Shown here piece by piece: positions 34,232-41,476 of a stretch of DNA of 54,880 bases (position 1 is its first letter; the number at the start of each line of letters is the position of its first letter). The position numbers were made by a program, and so were the translations under genes. The notes below the pieces were generated by a model. That model was given only the letters and a program-made list of their open reading frames with translations. It searched no databases and was not told the origin of the DNA. This stretch comes from Firmicutes bacterium UBA2058 (GTDB taxonomy: Bacteria; Bacillota; Clostridia; Tissierellales; Sedimentibacteraceae), in contig DDAM01000015.1 in NCBI GenBank assembly GCA_002332905.1, positions 1 to 54,880 of the forward strand, written 5' to 3'.

Positions 34232-34294
34232 TTGACAACTATTTTGTTTAGTGATATAGTTTTATTACAGTAAACGTTATAAAGTATACTGTAA
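34232..34294 (+). promoter_or_regulatory. padR promoter with operator
   Basis: TTGACA (34232-34237) and TATAGT (34255-34260) are 17 bases apart. Just downstream, TTACAGTA (34265-34272) and TACTGTAA (34287-34294) form a perfect 8-base inverted repeat with a 14-base spacer. This is well placed for binding of the PadR dimer and autoregulation. Confidence 0.7.
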
Positions 34295-34309
34295 TAGTGG
34301 AGGATACAC

Positions 34310-34651
34310 ATGAGGGATAATATTAAGGGTGGAGCATTAACCGAAACAACTTTTTTTATTTTGTTATCATTGTATAAACCAAATCATGGGTATGGTATAA
34401 TGCAATTTATTGAAAATGAAACAGATGGAAGACTTTCATTAGGAGCAGGAACACTATATGGAGCTTTAAATACTTTACTAAAAAAAGGATGGATTAAGCT
34501 ATATAGTGAAGATGATAATAGAAAAAAAGAATACTTAATAACAGAAGAAGGTAAAAATATTTCAGAAATTGAGTTAATAAGGCTTAAACAAATATATAGT
34601 ATCGCCAATAAAATAATAGGAGGAAATTTAAATGACGATAATGAAATATAA
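34310..34651 (+). CDS. PadR-family transcriptional regulator
   Basis: A 113-residue winged-helix repressor. It opens with the PadR pattern, TETTFFILLSLYKPNHGYGI, followed by the recognition helix region AGTLYGALNTLLKKGWI and the wing YSEDDNRKKEYLITEEGK. PadR proteins repress detoxification or efflux genes and respond to phenolics or drugs; here the partner is a DUF2812 membrane protein whose start overlaps the last 20 bases. An inverted repeat on its own promoter suggests autorepression. GTGGAGG precedes the ATG. Confidence 0.92.
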   Translation: MRDNIKGGALTETTFFILLSLYKPNHGYGIMQFIENETDGRLSLGAGTLYGALNTLLKKGWIKLYSEDDNRKKEYLITEEGKNISEIELIRLKQIYSIANKIIGGNLNDDNEI

Positions 34652-35240
34652 ATACTTCTTTAGTTTTATAGGTGCTCAAGAAAAGTGGCTAAATCATATG
34701 GCAAGTCGTGGATATAGATTAATAGATACAACAAAATTGAAATATAAATTTGAAGTATGTAATAATAATCAATATGAATATTGTTTAGAATTTGTAGGAA
34801 ATAAATCTATCAAAGAAATAAACGAATATAAATTATTCCTAGAACAAATGGGCTATAATGTTTTTACAAAAAATATTAACCTAAATTATTCAATAGGAAA
34901 AATCCGTTGGCGTCCATATGGTAGCGGATTGGGACAAATTGCTACATCTCCGGGTAATTTTAATAAAGAGATACTAATAATTGAAAAGAAGAGAGATGGT
35001 AAGCCATTTAATATTTATAGTAATTATGAAGACCTAATTAATTATTATAAACCATTTAGAAATATATGTTTATCTTTTCTGATAATTAATTTACTAATAC
35101 TAACTTTTATTTGTATTCATTCATATAATGTATTTGTAATAATTTTGTTATTATTCATAACAATTTTTCTAGTCATACAATTATGTAGATATACGTTAAA
35201 AATAAGTAAATATAAAAAACTTAATAAAATAAATGAATAA
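34632..35240 (+). CDS. DUF2812 membrane protein
   Basis: A 202-residue protein of the DUF2812 family: KYKYFFSFIGAQEKWLNHMA at the start and two C-terminal membrane helices at about 142-160 and 166-185. Members are typically encoded with a PadR regulator, as here, and their function is unknown. GGAGG inside the padR end gives translation coupling. It is followed 28 bases later by a small lipoprotein gene that probably shares the transcript. Confidence 0.85.
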   Translation: MTIMKYKYFFSFIGAQEKWLNHMASRGYRLIDTTKLKYKFEVCNNNQYEYCLEFVGNKSIKEINEYKLFLEQMGYNVFTKNINLNYSIGKIRWRPYGSGLGQIATSPGNFNKEILIIEKKRDGKPFNIYSNYEDLINYYKPFRNICLSFLIINLLILTFICIHSYNVFVIILLLFITIFLVIQLCRYTLKISKYKKLNKINE

Positions 35241-35268
35241 AGTGGTTTACACTTAAGGAGAGCAGAAA

Positions 35269-35664
35269 ATGAAAAAAAATATTTTAATGTGTTTAATAGT
35301 ATTATTAGCCATTGGTTTTACTGGCTGTACATATGGAAGTACATTTACAATTGGTTCATTTGAAAACAATACTTTAACTTCAATGTCAATGAAATATAAT
35401 AAATTTTCTGGTGACAAAAATAAAAGCGTCACTGTAAAAGACGGTGAAACTTGTGAGGTTTATGTAGATATAAAAACAGATGAAGGTAAAATTGATTTAT
35501 TGATAAAAGATGAGAGTGGAAATATAGCTTATGAAGGACATGATATACAAACATCTAATTTCACAGTAAACTTAAAAGAATCTGGAAAATACAAAATAAG
35601 TATTGAAGCAAAGAATCATAAAGGTAGCTATTCGGTTAAATGGAACGTTAAAAGTAATATTTAG
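35269..35664 (+). CDS. Small lipoprotein
   Basis: A 131-residue lipoprotein with signal peptide MKKNILMCLIVLLAIGFTG and lipidated Cys20. The mature part is beta-rich (EVYVDIKTDEGKIDLLIKDE; FTVNLKESGKYKISIEAKNH), like small Ig-like or bacterial pre-peptidase-type sandwich domains. No specific family is recognised. AAGGAGAG precedes the ATG. It is probably the last gene of the PadR unit; a strong terminator follows. Confidence 0.8.
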   Translation: MKKNILMCLIVLLAIGFTGCTYGSTFTIGSFENNTLTSMSMKYNKFSGDKNKSVTVKDGETCEVYVDIKTDEGKIDLLIKDESGNIAYEGHDIQTSNFTVNLKESGKYKISIEAKNHKGSYSVKWNVKSNI

Positions 35665-35666
35665 TA

Positions 35667-35697
35667 GAAAAGGCATTTCTGTTGAAATGCCTTTTCT
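35667..35697. terminator. Bidirectional intrinsic terminator
   Basis: GAAAAGGCATTTC pairs with GAAATGCCTTTTC around a 4-base loop, between the lipoprotein gene and the convergent CorA-like gene. Confidence 0.88.
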
Positions 35698-35707
35698 ATA
35701 TTAAATT

Positions 35708-36535
35708 TTAAAACCACTTTTTACGTTTAAATATTAATAAACATATTGCACTTATTAGTAAGCTCAATCCGATAACAAAAGCATAACCATATTTCCATGA
35801 AAACTCAGGCATTTGAAGATTCATTCCATACCAGCCAACAATCAAGGTTAGAGGTAAAAAGATTGAAGTTATAACGGTAAATACACGCATTAAGTTATTT
35901 TGTTCAATGTCTATTTGTGCTTGATATGCTTCACGAACTTGTGTCACATAATCTCTAATATTTAATACGTTAGAAAACAGTCTATCAATTCTACTATCTA
36001 ATATATTAAAATATCTAAGACTATCCTCAGATATTAAATTATTTTCGTTTTGAACAAGTCCCTCAAAAATCCTGTTTAGCTGCTCATAGTATTTTTTTAG
36101 CTGCAATAATTCACGTCTATATGCAATTATCTCTTTAGCACATTCTTTTTTTGAAGAGGTTAGTAAATCATCTTCTGTTTCAGTTATTTCTTCTTCCAAG
36201 GCTTCTAAATAATTTGTATCTTCCTTTATTAACTCAGCAAAAAAGTTATATATCATTTTTTCAATGGAATCATCATTTTTAAACAATTTGTGGACTTTTT
36301 TTAAACTTCGTTCATCTTCACAAATAAAGAATATGTTCTTTTCACTAAAATGAATAATAATTTGTGATGGAAATTCTTGAGGAGCATCAATATCATGCCA
36401 ATCAAAGGATAGTAAATTAAATCTTGCGTGACTTTCAAACTTATCAATTTGACCATTAATTATGTGATCCATACTATATTTATCAATATAATTTTTTATG
36501 TGATCAATTTCACTAACAAGTAGTATCTTTTCCAT
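35708..36535 (-). CDS. CorA-family Mg2+/metal transporter
   Basis: A 275-residue channel of the CorA family. A long helical cytoplasmic region (about 1-210) precedes two C-terminal membrane helices. The selectivity motif GMN occurs as GWYGMNLQMPEF at the end of the first helix. The chain ends with the basic tail KRKKWF. The family carries Mg2+, Co2+ or Zn2+. The ATG at 36535 is chosen because GGAG lies eight bases before it; the open frame begins at a TTG at 36547 within that site. It is a single gene. Confidence 0.9.
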   Translation of the reverse strand: MEKILLVSEIDHIKNYIDKYSMDHIINGQIDKFESHARFNLLSFDWHDIDAPQEFPSQIIIHFSEKNIFFICEDERSLKKVHKLFKNDDSIEKMIYNFFAELIKEDTNYLEALEEEITETEDDLLTSSKKECAKEIIAYRRELLQLKKYYEQLNRIFEGLVQNENNLISEDSLRYFNILDSRIDRLFSNVLNIRDYVTQVREAYQAQIDIEQNNLMRVFTVITSIFLPLTLIVGWYGMNLQMPEFSWKYGYAFVIGLSLLISAICLLIFKRKKWF

Positions 36536-36596
36536 ATATATCTCCAAAAATAAATATCAAAGTAATAATATCACTATAAAAATTAATTATCAAGAT

Positions 36597-36625
36597 AAAA
36601 AACGCATAAAATATGCGTTTTTTTA
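36597..36625. terminator. Intrinsic terminator of lexA
   Basis: AAAACGCATA pairs with TATGCGTTTT, flanked by A and T runs on both sides, between the lexA stop and the corA-like start. Confidence 0.85.
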
Positions 36626-36631
36626 TTATTA

Positions 36632-37255
36632 TTAATATTTTCTAATAACACCTTTAACAACACCTAATATATATGGATCCTTAACTAGAATAGGTTCCAT
36701 TGTACTGTTTTCCGGTTGTAGTCTTATATAATCCTTTTCTTTATAGAATGTTTTAACTGTAGCAGAATCATCTATTAAAGCTACAACAATATCACCGTTT
36801 TTAGCAGTATTTTGCTTATTTACTATAATAAAATCTCCGTTTAATATTCCAGCTTCAATCATACTATCACCTTTAACCTTTAATACGTAAGATTCATTGT
36901 TGCCAATAAAATCTACTGGTACAGGTAGTAAATCTTCTACATTTTCAACAGCCAAAATAGGTGAACCAGCAGCAACATTGCCTAAAACAGGTAGATGAAT
37001 TATTTCTTTTTTAGGTAAATCGGCATACTGATTGTCAACGTCTACAATTTCTATAGCACGCATTTTATTATTACCCTTAACTATGTATCCTTTTTTTTCA
37101 AGAGTTGTTAAATGTGCATGAACAGATGAAGTAGAGTTAAGTCCTGTTGCTTTACACATTTCTCTAACCGATGGGGGATAGCCTCTTAAAGAAAGCTCTT
37201 GTTTTATGTATGTTAATATTTTAATTTGAATTTCGCTTAAATCTTCGTAAGCCAT
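36632..37255 (-). CDS. lexA: SOS repressor LexA
   Basis: LexA represses the DNA-damage regulon and cleaves itself when RecA filaments form. The 207-residue protein has a winged-helix DNA-binding domain (RGYPPSVREMCKATGLNSTS) and a C-terminal S24 peptidase domain. The self-cleavage bond is Ala96-Gly97 (NVAAGSP), the nucleophile is Ser131 (GDSMIEAG) and the general base is Lys168 (TVKTFY). ATG 37255 is chosen since GGAGGT precedes it; the frame is open further upstream but lacks a start with a ribosome binding site. Divergent LexA boxes lie in the 266-base gap to the yneA-like gene. Confidence 0.96.
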   Translation of the reverse strand: MAYEDLSEIQIKILTYIKQELSLRGYPPSVREMCKATGLNSTSSVHAHLTTLEKKGYIVKGNNKMRAIEIVDVDNQYADLPKKEIIHLPVLGNVAAGSPILAVENVEDLLPVPVDFIGNNESYVLKVKGDSMIEAGILNGDFIIVNKQNTAKNGDIVVALIDDSATVKTFYKEKDYIRLQPENSTMEPILVKDPYILGVVKGVIRKY

Positions 37256-37290
37256 AAAAATTACCTCCACAATGAGCGTTTTTATTATTA

Positions 37291-37372
37291 TATCATAGTC
37301 TCGACTACGCCGAGCCATTTTAAATGTGCACAGATTCAAGATAAGCTTGAGTCTATGCACATTATATCATAG
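37291..37372. repeat. Palindromic repeat copy B, upstream of lexA
   Basis: CATAGTCTCGACTACG (from 37294) then CGAGCCATTT to 37320 matches the mutS repeat on the opposite strand. A long imperfect hairpin follows, GTGCACAGATTCAAG (37326-37340) with CTTGAGTCTATGCAC (37346-37360). It lies in the lexA 5' untranslated region. Confidence 0.65.
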
Positions 37373-37386
37373 TAAATTAAAAAAAT

Positions 37387-37505
37387 CAAACATTTGTTTG
37401 CAGTAGATGCAAATAATATAAACAAATGTTTGGAAAAAATTGAAAATATGTATTGACAAAGAACGTATGTTCTGCTAATATTTAATTAAACCAAACATAC
37501 ATTCG
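37387..37505. promoter_or_regulatory. lexA / yneA-like divergent control region with LexA boxes
   Basis: GAACGTATGTTC (37461-37472) is a perfect LexA box lying between TTGACA (37453-37458) and TAATAT (37476-37481), spaced 17 bases, for the rightward gene. CAAACATACATTCG (37492-37505), CAAACATTTGTTTG (37387-37400) and AAACAAATGTTT (about 37421-37432) are weaker boxes, the last two placed to control lexA itself. Confidence 0.8.
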
Positions 37506-37521
37506 ATTAAGGAGATAACAA

Positions 37522-37827
37522 ATGATTATATTAAATAGATATAGAATTACAAATATGAAAAAATTTAAAACATTTATATTTTTGTCAGTATTAACAATTA
37601 GCTTTATTTTATTTTTGATACTATCATCATTTACAAAAGTTTACTCAACAAATATTATTACATATGATAGAGTTTATGTAGAATCAGGCGATACATTATG
37701 GCAAATTGCATCTAGCTATGATAATCGTCTTAGAATTGATGAATTTATATATAAGATAGAGAAGTTAAATAATATTGAAAATGGTAAAATATATCCCGGA
37801 GATACATTATTGATCCCTATATACTAA
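37522..37827 (+). CDS. LysM-domain SOS cell-division inhibitor, YneA-like
   Basis: A 101-residue protein with one membrane helix (about 16-38) and an external LysM peptidoglycan-binding domain (VESGDTLWQIASSYDN to YPGDTLLIPI). This is the layout of YneA, which delays division after DNA damage. The position, divergent from lexA with a consensus LexA box inside its promoter spacer, supports SOS control. AAGGAG precedes the ATG. Function is inferred from layout and context; sequence identity to YneA is modest. Confidence 0.82.
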   Translation: MIILNRYRITNMKKFKTFIFLSVLTISFILFLILSSFTKVYSTNIITYDRVYVESGDTLWQIASSYDNRLRIDEFIYKIEKLNNIENGKIYPGDTLLIPIY

Positions 37828-37830
37828 AGA

Positions 37831-37880
37831 AAATAAAACCAATAGAGAAGAGTGAGGCCTTTTTCTATTGGTTTTATTTG
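37831..37880 (+). terminator. Intrinsic terminator
   Basis: AAATAAAACCAATAG pairs with CTATTGGTTTTATTT, four bases after the stop of the LysM gene. Confidence 0.8.
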
Positions 37881-37969
37881 ACCATTTTTAAACAATTTTT
37901 ATATAGGTTTAATAATTAAATTAGAATTTAGGATTAACATTGTAATTATATATAATAGGGAGAATTGTT

Positions 37970-38335
37970 ATGAGAGAGATTGTAAGAAGTGATGTAAATT
38001 GTGAATGGGCTCATTCTGGTATTGTTGAAGCTGGAGATTTTGTGTTTATAAACTATTGTGTAGGGAATATTGGTCAGTCGGTTGAAAATCAAATAAATGG
38101 TGCTTTTGACCATTTAATTGAAAGACTTAAATCAATTGGATTAACTTTAGAATCAGTAGTAAAGATTGACTGTATGTTCAGAGATATCTGGAATATTCCT
38201 CTATTAGAAAAAGTTCTAATTGAAAGATGTAATGGAAATTATCCAGCAAGAAAGTCAATTCAAACAGAATTTGCTCATCGTGGTGGGGAGGAAGGACTTC
38301 AATTTCAAATTGATGCAATAGCATTTAAAGGTTAA
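37970..38335 (+). CDS. RidA/YjgF-family protein
   Basis: A 121-residue member of the RidA superfamily, small trimeric proteins that in their best-known branch deaminate reactive enamine/imine intermediates. The typical central region (GAFDHLIERLKSIGLTLESV, VVKIDCMFRD) and the C-terminal ARKSIQTEF are present. The usual RidA-type ending (PxxxxxEIE) is replaced by FAHRGGEEGLQFQIDAIAF, so it belongs to a divergent branch, and the deaminase Arg is uncertain. TAGGGAG precedes the ATG. It is a single gene with a terminator after it. Confidence 0.8.
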   Translation: MREIVRSDVNCEWAHSGIVEAGDFVFINYCVGNIGQSVENQINGAFDHLIERLKSIGLTLESVVKIDCMFRDIWNIPLLEKVLIERCNGNYPARKSIQTEFAHRGGEEGLQFQIDAIAFKG

Positions 38336-38363
38336 AATGTAACGGATTTTTATAGTATGAATT

Positions 38364-38396
38364 AAAGTAGCAAACTAAATAATCTGCTACTTTTCA
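38364..38396 (+). terminator. Intrinsic terminator
   Basis: AAAGTAGCA pairs with TGCTACTTTT, followed by CATTT, after the RidA-family gene. Confidence 0.75.
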
Positions 38397-38438
38397 TTTA
38401 ATTTACATACACTCGAACTTAGTTCGATTTAAAGCATG

Positions 38439-39452
38439 CTATATATTATCATCATTTTTGTCATCTCTGTTATTATCGTTTTTATCGTCCATATATGTAC
38501 TAAGAGGGTTACTTTTAATAGCTTGTTTAAGTCTTTCATTATTGATATGAGTGTATATTTGCGTTGTAGCAACACTTTCATGTCCTAATATATCCTGAAG
38601 TGCTACAATATCTACATTACCATACTGATACATTAGTGTAGCTGCAGTATGTCTAAGCTTATGTGGTGAAAATTTATTATCGCCAAGACCTGCTGCAACT
38701 AAATACTTTTCAACAAGGTGCTGTATAGCTCTTTGTGATATTCTTGTTCTGCGATTGCTTAAAAACATAGCGCTCTCATGGCCAAGTATCGGTTCAGGTC
38801 TTACTTTTAGATATTCATCTATAGATACAATACAGGCAGAGTTTAGGTAAATTGTTCTTTCTTTGTTTCCTTTACCTATAACAGTTAATGTTTCATCTTT
38901 ATAATTATTTATATCTATACTGACAATTTCAGATAATCGAACACCACAATTTAAAAATATCATTATTATAGCAAAATTTCTTTCTTTATTTTGACCATCA
39001 ATAGCTTCTAATAAAGCCTTTGATTGTTCTAGGGATAGATGTATTGGTAATCTTTTACTAGCCTTTGGAGTTTCTAGTTTAGCAGCAGGATCTTCATTAA
39101 CAATATTCATTACATTATGTAAATATCTATAAAAGGATTTCAAACATGCAACTTTTCTAGCTTTTGTTCTATTAGTATTATCACGCTCTTTATCAATAAA
39201 TGATACAAAGGCATGTAAATCAAATAAATTAACTTTCTTAATGGTATTTAAATCTATAAGAAAAAAGTCAATTTCTTCAAAAACAGTATCAGATGGCACA
39301 AGCTTATATCTAAGGCACAAAAATCTATGAAAAGTTCTTAAATCTAAAAAATACTCATGAACAGTTCGTGGTGATTTACCTTTAATAGATATAAGATATT
39401 CCAAAAAATCACACATAGGGGAGGGCGCTAACTCAAAATAATTGTATTCCAT
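38439..39452 (-). CDS. Tyrosine recombinase, XerC/XerD-like
   Basis: A 337-residue site-specific recombinase. The N-terminal SAM-like core-binding domain (FLEYLISIKGKSPRTVHEYF) precedes the catalytic domain with Arg (NCGVRLSEIV), Lys (VIGKGNKERTIYL), the HKLRHT box, LGHESVATTQ and the nucleophile Tyr in IYTHI. The size and the absence of flanking attachment sites fit a chromosomal XerC-type resolvase rather than a phage integrase. The C-terminal tail is a low-complexity Asp/Asn/Lys stretch. AGGAGA precedes the ATG. It lies near lexA on the same strand but is separately transcribed. Confidence 0.88.
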   Translation of the reverse strand: MEYNYFELAPSPMCDFLEYLISIKGKSPRTVHEYFLDLRTFHRFLCLRYKLVPSDTVFEEIDFFLIDLNTIKKVNLFDLHAFVSFIDKERDNTNRTKARKVACLKSFYRYLHNVMNIVNEDPAAKLETPKASKRLPIHLSLEQSKALLEAIDGQNKERNFAIIMIFLNCGVRLSEIVSIDINNYKDETLTVIGKGNKERTIYLNSACIVSIDEYLKVRPEPILGHESAMFLSNRRTRISQRAIQHLVEKYLVAAGLGDNKFSPHKLRHTAATLMYQYGNVDIVALQDILGHESVATTQIYTHINNERLKQAIKSNPLSTYMDDKNDNNRDDKNDDNI

Positions 39453-39753
39453 AAAAATTCTCCTAAATATTTTAATTTTCTTATTTCTATAGTAAAAAAT
39501 ATATAACTAATTAAATTTGATAACAATATATAAGTGATATTGTTAAAATAAATTATATCAAAGATATAAAGTAATGTAATTAATTAAGCCAAAATTTTTA
39601 GATATGAAGCAAAAATATGCGGAAATGATTTCAAGGGAAATAAATCAAGTTTAAACAAATTTTATTTAATTTTGATACAATAAGTCATCAAAACAACAAA
39701 AGCTGGCTTAAAAGCCAAAATTAAGCCTTGCATTTTCGATTTTATATGATATA

Positions 39754-39783
39754 TTTGTCGCAAAATAATAATTTTGCGACAAA
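39754..39783. repeat. Perfect 13-base inverted repeat
   Basis: TTTGTCGCAAAAT and ATTTTGCGACAAA surround a 4-base loop. The element is symmetrical and lacks a flanking T run, so it is not an obvious terminator. It could be an operator or a processing hairpin. Confidence 0.65.
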
Positions 39784-39795
39784 GTATATATTTCT

Positions 39796-39839
39796 AAAAA
39801 TATCCCATAAAGTTTAGTATATGTTTATGAGATATTTTA
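39796..39839 (-). terminator. Intrinsic terminator of purB
   Basis: In the minus direction AAAATATCTCATAAA pairs with TTTATGGGATATTTT (one U-G pair), followed by more T. Confidence 0.7.
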
Positions 39840-39885
39840 ATTATACAATTATAAATTAAATTTGTCCATCAAAAAATCATATTTT

Positions 39886-41319
39886 TTATACATTTAATTC
39901 AATTTCAATTCCTAATTCTGATTTGTTTTCTTCTAATATATCTTTTATAACTTCTTCATAAAAATCTACAACCTGCTCAGGAGCTCTTCCTACGAAGTTT
40001 TTAGGATTAACAATTAAATTTATTTCACCTGAAGATAAATTTATAACTTTGCTGTTAGTCATTCTTTCTAATAAATCATTTTGATTACCAAATTTTTTAA
40101 CCTGCTCCCCTGCTTGCATAGATAAAGTTCTTATCTCCTCATGAAGCTCTTGTCTATCTCCGCCACGTTTTACACATTCCATTATAACATTTTCTGTAGC
40201 CATAAATGGTAATTCTTCTTTTATGTGCTTTTCAATAACCTTTTCATTTACTACCATTCCATTAAATATATTTATAGCAATACCTAAGATAGCATCACAA
40301 GCTAAAAATCCCTGTGGTATACTTAATCTTCTGTTTGCAGAATCATCAAGTGTTCTTTCTAACCATTGTGTTGCAGCAGTATTTTCCATATTTGCAGTGT
40401 TAGATATTATAAATCTTGCTAAGGAAGCAATTCTTTCACTTCTCATAGGGTTTCTTTTGTATGCCATGGCAGATGAACCTATTTGACTCTTTTCAAATGG
40501 TTCTTCTATTTCTTTTAAGCTTTGAAGTATTCTTATATCGTTTGTTGCTTTGTGTAAGCTTTGTGCTATACCAGATAGTACGTTAGCAACCATTGTATCT
40601 AGCTTTCTTGAATAAGTTTGACCAGTTAAATAAAATGAGCTTTCAAATCCTATTTTTTCAGCTATCAATTTATCAATTCTTTTTACCTTTTCATTGTCGT
40701 TATCAAATAAACTCATAAAACTTGCTTGTGTTCCTGTAGTTCCTTTAGCACCTCTAAGCTTCAATTTACTAATACAAAACTCTAATTGTTCATAATCCAT
40801 ATATAAGTCTTGTAACCAAAGGCTCGCTCTTTTACCTACTGTAGTTAACTGAGCCGGTTGAAAATGTGTAAATCCAAGGGTTGGAATATCTTTGTATTTT
40901 AAGCAAAATTGAGATAATACATTCATTAGATTCAATAACTTATTTTTAATAATTAATAATGCTTCTCTCATTATAATTACATCTGTATTATCACCTACAT
41001 AAGCACTTGTTGCTCCTAAATGAATTATAGGCATCGCCTTAGGGCAAGCTGTTCCAAAGGTATGAACGTGCGCCATAACATCATGCCTAAATTCCTTTTC
41101 TTTTTGAGCAGCTAGTACATAATCTATATTATGTAAATTACTTTTCATTTCATTTATTTGCTCTTCAGTTATATTTAATCCTAACTCCTGTTCTGCTTCA
41201 GCTAAAGCAACCCAAAGCTTTCTCCATGTACTAAATTTTTTATTGTCAGAAAAAACATAACTCATTTCTTTACTTGCATAACGTGTTATTAATGGATTTT
41301 CATAAATATCTCTACTCAT
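39886..41319 (-). CDS. purB: Adenylosuccinate lyase
   Basis: PurB cleaves SAICAR and adenylosuccinate, releasing fumarate, in the two lyase steps of purine synthesis. The 477-residue protein belongs to the fumarase/aspartase superfamily; the signature is GSSAMAYKRNPMRSERI near residue 283, whose Ser is the general acid. MAHVHTFG and HLGATSAYVGDNTD carry active-site His and Ser/Thr residues. The gene is apart from other pur genes, which is common. The start is ATG with AGGAGA. Two identical 16-base repeats lie just upstream (41364 and 41387). Confidence 0.95.
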   Translation of the reverse strand: MSRDIYENPLITRYASKEMSYVFSDNKKFSTWRKLWVALAEAEQELGLNITEEQINEMKSNLHNIDYVLAAQKEKEFRHDVMAHVHTFGTACPKAMPIIHLGATSAYVGDNTDVIIMREALLIIKNKLLNLMNVLSQFCLKYKDIPTLGFTHFQPAQLTTVGKRASLWLQDLYMDYEQLEFCISKLKLRGAKGTTGTQASFMSLFDNDNEKVKRIDKLIAEKIGFESSFYLTGQTYSRKLDTMVANVLSGIAQSLHKATNDIRILQSLKEIEEPFEKSQIGSSAMAYKRNPMRSERIASLARFIISNTANMENTAATQWLERTLDDSANRRLSIPQGFLACDAILGIAINIFNGMVVNEKVIEKHIKEELPFMATENVIMECVKRGGDRQELHEEIRTLSMQAGEQVKKFGNQNDLLERMTNSKVINLSSGEINLIVNPKNFVGRAPEQVVDFYEEVIKDILEENKSELGIEIELNV

Positions 41320-41363
41320 ATGTGTTCTCCTATATAATATTTAAATCTAGTTCTTCCTAAAGC

Positions 41364-41402
41364 AAATATATAATATTTCCTCATGTAAATATATAATATT
41401 TC
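41364..41402. repeat. Pair of 16-base direct repeats upstream of purB
   Basis: AAATATATAATATTTC occurs at 41364-41379 and 41387-41402, 23 bases apart (about two helix turns). They may be twin binding sites or simply AT-rich promoter sequence. Confidence 0.5.
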
Positions 41403-41436
41403 ATTGTAATTGTAAAGTGTTTTTAAAAAAAATAAA

Positions 41437-41462
41437 AGAAGTAAACAGTTTTGTTTACTTCT
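41437..41462 (-). terminator. Intrinsic terminator of rny
   Basis: AGAAGTAAACA pairs perfectly with TGTTTACTTCT. On the minus strand it is followed by TTTATTTTTTTT. Confidence 0.85.
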
Positions 41463-41476
41463 CTATATATATTATT

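Larger units (their letters stand above)
39453..39885. other. Intergenic region with inverted repeats, 433 bases
   Basis: This non-coding gap between purB and the recombinase gene holds a perfect palindrome, TTTGTCGCAAAAT with ATTTTGCGACAAA (39754-39783). It also holds a weaker GGCTT/AAGCC hairpin near 39702-39717, AAGCCAAAATT occurring twice (about 39587 and 39712), and the purB terminator. No open frame is convincing. Confidence 0.6.

Noticed and set aside
38439..39452. Phage or island integrase with attachment sites
   Set aside because: No tRNA, direct att repeats or phage genes are nearby, and the size and motifs fit a chromosomal XerC/XerD-type resolvase.
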